Source: Victivallales bacterium (lineage in GTDB: Bacteria > Verrucomicrobiota > Lentisphaeria > Oligosphaerales > Oligosphaeraceae). Taken from it: 6,941 nucleotides of DNA. Below are positions 4,921 through 6,941 of the stretch, piece after piece. The position numbers and the translations under genes were made by a program. The notes under the pieces were generated by a model. The model had not been told where the DNA came from. It was given only the letters and a program-made list of their open reading frames with translations, and searched no databases. The first letter of the stretch is position 1, and each line of letters starts with the position of its first letter. The stretch lies in the NCBI GenBank assembly GCA_017543165.1, contig JAFYGL010000135.1, positions 1 to 6,941 on the forward strand, given 5' to 3'.

Positions 4921-6941
4921 ATGTCTTCATTGGATAAAGTACGCAACATTAGCATAATCGCCCACATCGACGCAGGTAAGACCAGCACCACGGAGGGCTT
5001 CCTCTTCTTCTCGGGGCTGACGCATCGCTACGGCACGATTGACACTGGCACCACGGTGATGGACTTCCTGCCGCAGGAACGGGACCGCGGCATAACCATC
5101 GCCGCTGCAGCCGCCACGATTCCATGGGGCGAGTATTCCTACCACTTGATTGACACTCCTGGACACATTGACTTCACTGCGGAGGTGGAACGCTCCCTGC
5201 GCGTGATTGACGGCGCAGTCGTGATATTCAGCGCGGTGGAGGGTGTTGAGGCGCAGAGCGAGAAGGTCTGGCGCCAGGCGGATGGATATTCCCTGCCCAA
5301 GATTGCATTCGTGAACAAGATGGACCGCATTGGCGCGTCATTTGAGCGTACCGTCGCCGAAATCAACGAGAAATTCGGCAATTGCGCATTGCCAATGCAG
5401 GCGCCACTGGGATTGGAGAATGACTTCTGCGGCATGATAGACCTGCTTGCCAGGAAGCAAATACACTTCTCTGGCGAAAAATGCGAGGAACTGCACAGGG
5501 AGGACTTGCTGCCAGAACAGGAGGAAATCTGGCAGAACGCCTACACTGAATTGCTGGAAAAAGTGGCAGACCATTCGGACGAGGTGGCGGAACTGTACTT
5601 GAGCGAGGAGGAGGTCCCGTTGGATTTGCTGAAGTCGGAGATACGCCGCCTGACCTGGGAACGGAAACTGGTGCCCGTGTTTCTGGGCAGCGCCAAGAAG
5701 TGCATGGGCATACAGCCATTGGCTGACGCGGTGGGCGAATATCTGCCATCGCCGTTGGATTGCCCGCCCAGAAAGGCCTTCATCGTGAAGACCGAGGAGG
5801 AGACGGACATTGCCCCAAGCACAAAGGGCGACTTCACTGGCTTCATATTCAAGGTCAACGCCTCAAAGACGGCGGACCTGTTCTTCCTGCGCGTGTATTC
5901 TGGCGTGCTGAAGACGAATGCCACTGTCACCAACGCCCGCACTGGCGAAAAGGTGCGGGCGCGGCAGATTTTCAAAATATATGCCAAGAACACGGAACTG
6001 GTGGAAGAGGCCACGGTGGGCGACATCGTGGGCATAACGGGATTGAAGGACTGCGGCATAGGTGACACTCTTTGCGACGGCAGGCACGTTGTGGCATTCG
6101 ACAAGATCACATTCCCAGAACCTGTCATCTCAATGGTGGTGGAGCCAAAGTCAATCAAGGACAAGGACAAACTGGACGAGGCGTTGTCCATGCTGTGCCG
6201 TGAGGACCAGACCTTGACACAGTCCATTTCCGAGGATACGCACCAGCGCATACTCTCTGGCATGGGCGAACTGCACCTGGAAATCAACATGAAGCGCTTG
6301 ACGGACGATTTCAACCTGGACATTCGCTGCGGCGAACCACGGGTGGCATACCGCGAGACCTTGAACGCCGCAACCATTGAGAAGGTGGATTTCGACAGGG
6401 TGTTCGGCGACACGCATCTTGCCGCGGGAGTGACGGTGGAATTCCGCCCGCTGCCAAAGGTCGGCTCCATGTTCGAGGTGAAAAACGAGGTCAGGGATGT
6501 GGTGAACATACCGAAGATAATGTTCCATACGGCAGAGCGCACTCTGGCGGAGGCAATACACACTGGCGGCCTCAATGGATACCAGATGATCTATGTGGAG
6601 GCCATTCTGAAGGAATTGAAATACACTCCAGACTTGACTACTGAAGGCGCCGTGGCTGGCGCTGTGCAGGAGGCTGTGAACCAGGCACTGACCAAGGTTG
6701 GCACCATGATACTGGAGCCAATCATGCACCTGGAAGTCACCGTGCCTGACGACTGCACGGGCGAAATCACCATGTACTTGCAGCCCCGCCGCGCGGTGAT
6801 ACACGACATTGCCAGCGCAGGCAGCGCGAAGAAGATTATCTGCGAGGTGCCTCTGGCGGAAATGTTCGGATTCGGCAAGGCATTGCCGCGACTGACTGGC
6901 GGCAGAGGCACATTCACCATGGAACCCAGCGGCTACCAGGA
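4921..6941 (+). CDS. fusA: Elongation factor G paralogue, EF-G2 (mtEFG2/spdEFG2) type, 3' end cut by window
   Basis: 673 codons are open from ATG 4921 to the window edge with no stop; the family is about 690-700 residues, so nearly the whole gene is present. AGGTGA (4907-4912) is the ribosome binding site, 8 bases upstream. The GTPase motifs are complete: G1 AHIDAGKT (14-21), G2 RGITI (56-60), G3 DTPGHIDF (78-85) with catalytic His82, G4 NKMD (132-135) and G5 GSA (256-258), with a normal-sized G' insert between G4 and G5. Domain II covers about 286-400. Domain III carries SGMGELHLE (446-454). Domain IV covers about 475-590 and domain V the remainder. Domain IV lacks the SGGRGQ-type motif of canonical EF-G and instead reads VAYRETLNAATIEKVDFDR, then FGDTHLAAGVTVEFRPLP. 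That pattern, LEPIMHLEVTVPDD and the ending MEPSGYQ resemble human mitochondrial EF-G2 (GFM2) as recalled. Inferred role: GTP-dependent cytoplasmic ribosome recycling with RRF; translocation is not excluded. Confidence 0.93.
   Translation, partial: MSSLDKVRNISIIAHIDAGKTSTTEGFLFFSGLTHRYGTIDTGTTVMDFLPQERDRGITIAAAAATIPWGEYSYHLIDTPGHIDFTAEVERSLRVIDGAVVIFSAVEGVEAQSEKVWRQADGYSLPKIAFVNKMDRIGASFERTVAEINEKFGNCALPMQAPLGLENDFCGMIDLLARKQIHFSGEKCEELHREDLLPEQEEIWQNAYTELLEKVADHSDEVAELYLSEEEVPLDLLKSEIRRLTWERKLVPVFLGSAKKCMGIQPLADAVGEYLPSPLDCPPRKAFIVKTEEETDIAPSTKGDFTGFIFKVNASKTADLFFLRVYSGVLKTNATVTNARTGEKVRARQIFKIYAKNTELVEEATVGDIVGITGLKDCGIGDTLCDGRHVVAFDKITFPEPVISMVVEPKSIKDKDKLDEALSMLCREDQTLTQSISEDTHQRILSGMGELHLEINMKRLTDDFNLDIRCGEPRVAYRETLNAATIEKVDFDRVFGDTHLAAGVTVEFRPLPKVGSMFEVKNEVRDVVNIPKIMFHTAERTLAEAIHTGGLNGYQMIYVEAILKELKYTPDLTTEGAVAGAVQEAVNQALTKVGTMILEPIMHLEVTVPDDCTGEITMYLQPRRAVIHDIASAGSAKKIICEVPLAEMFGFGKALPRLTGGRGTFTMEPSGYQ

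Noticed and set aside
4860..4960. 10-bp direct repeat AGCATAATCG at 4860-4869 and 4951-4960
   Set aside because: Pairs of identical 10-mers are expected by chance in a window this size, and the second copy is inside conserved EF-G coding sequence.
6301..6480. Tetracycline-resistance ribosomal protection protein (TetM-like) identity for the EF-G paralogue
   Set aside because: The domain IV and C-terminal wording matches the EF-G2 type as recalled, and the gene has no resistance-element context. A tree would settle it.
5541..6575. Long 344-codon open frame on the minus strand
   Set aside because: It lies wholly antisense to the EF-G frame, which has complete family motifs. The translation is Ser/Arg-rich and resembles no family I know; it is a shadow of codon bias.

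Overview
The window holds three protein-coding genes and several short structured or repeated intergenic stretches. The most likely source is a bacterium of the Planctomycetota-Verrucomicrobiota-Lentisphaerota (PVC) group, possibly Lentisphaerota or Kiritimatiellota. This is inference. It rests on an EF-G paralogue of the EF-G2 type shared with planctomycetes, spirochaetes and mitochondria, on a PVC-style secreted SGNH hydrolase with an N-terminal beta domain, and on a purine-rich intergenic tandem repeat. No rRNA, tRNA, CRISPR array, transposase or phage gene was seen.

Layout. Positions 1-70 are a GAAGGGAC tandem repeat with a 25-bp higher-order period, followed at 91-113 by a block of partly complementary sequence and at 123-135 by a small dyad. 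From 256 to 3435 (+) runs a large exported protein with the order signal peptide, Pro-rich stretch, VIT domain, VWA-like domain with an intact MIDAS, disordered linker, TPR-like helices, DUF2135 (YfaP-type) and a C-terminal LysM. The 107-bp convergent gap after it contains a nested double hairpin at 3465-3526. From 4727 down to 3543 (-) lies a secreted SGNH/GDSL hydrolase. A 193-bp divergent gap (4728-4920) carries its putative promoter, overlapped by a small dyad. From 4921 (+) to the right edge runs an elongation factor G paralogue, open at 6941 and lacking only its last residues.

How the genes relate. They are arranged + / - / +, so each is probably its own transcription unit; nothing indicates a shared pathway. 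The first two encode exported proteins, one probably bound to the cell wall or envelope and one probably an esterase acting on carbohydrate or another ester. The third is a cytoplasmic translation GTPase whose domain IV and C-terminus resemble the mitochondrial EF-G2 / bacterial spdEFG2 lineage, which points to ribosome recycling rather than ordinary translocation. The most unusual items are the VIT-VWA-TPR-DUF2135-LysM fusion, the EF-G2-type factor and the nested hairpin built from repeated 11-mers. No clear new defence or mobile system was found.
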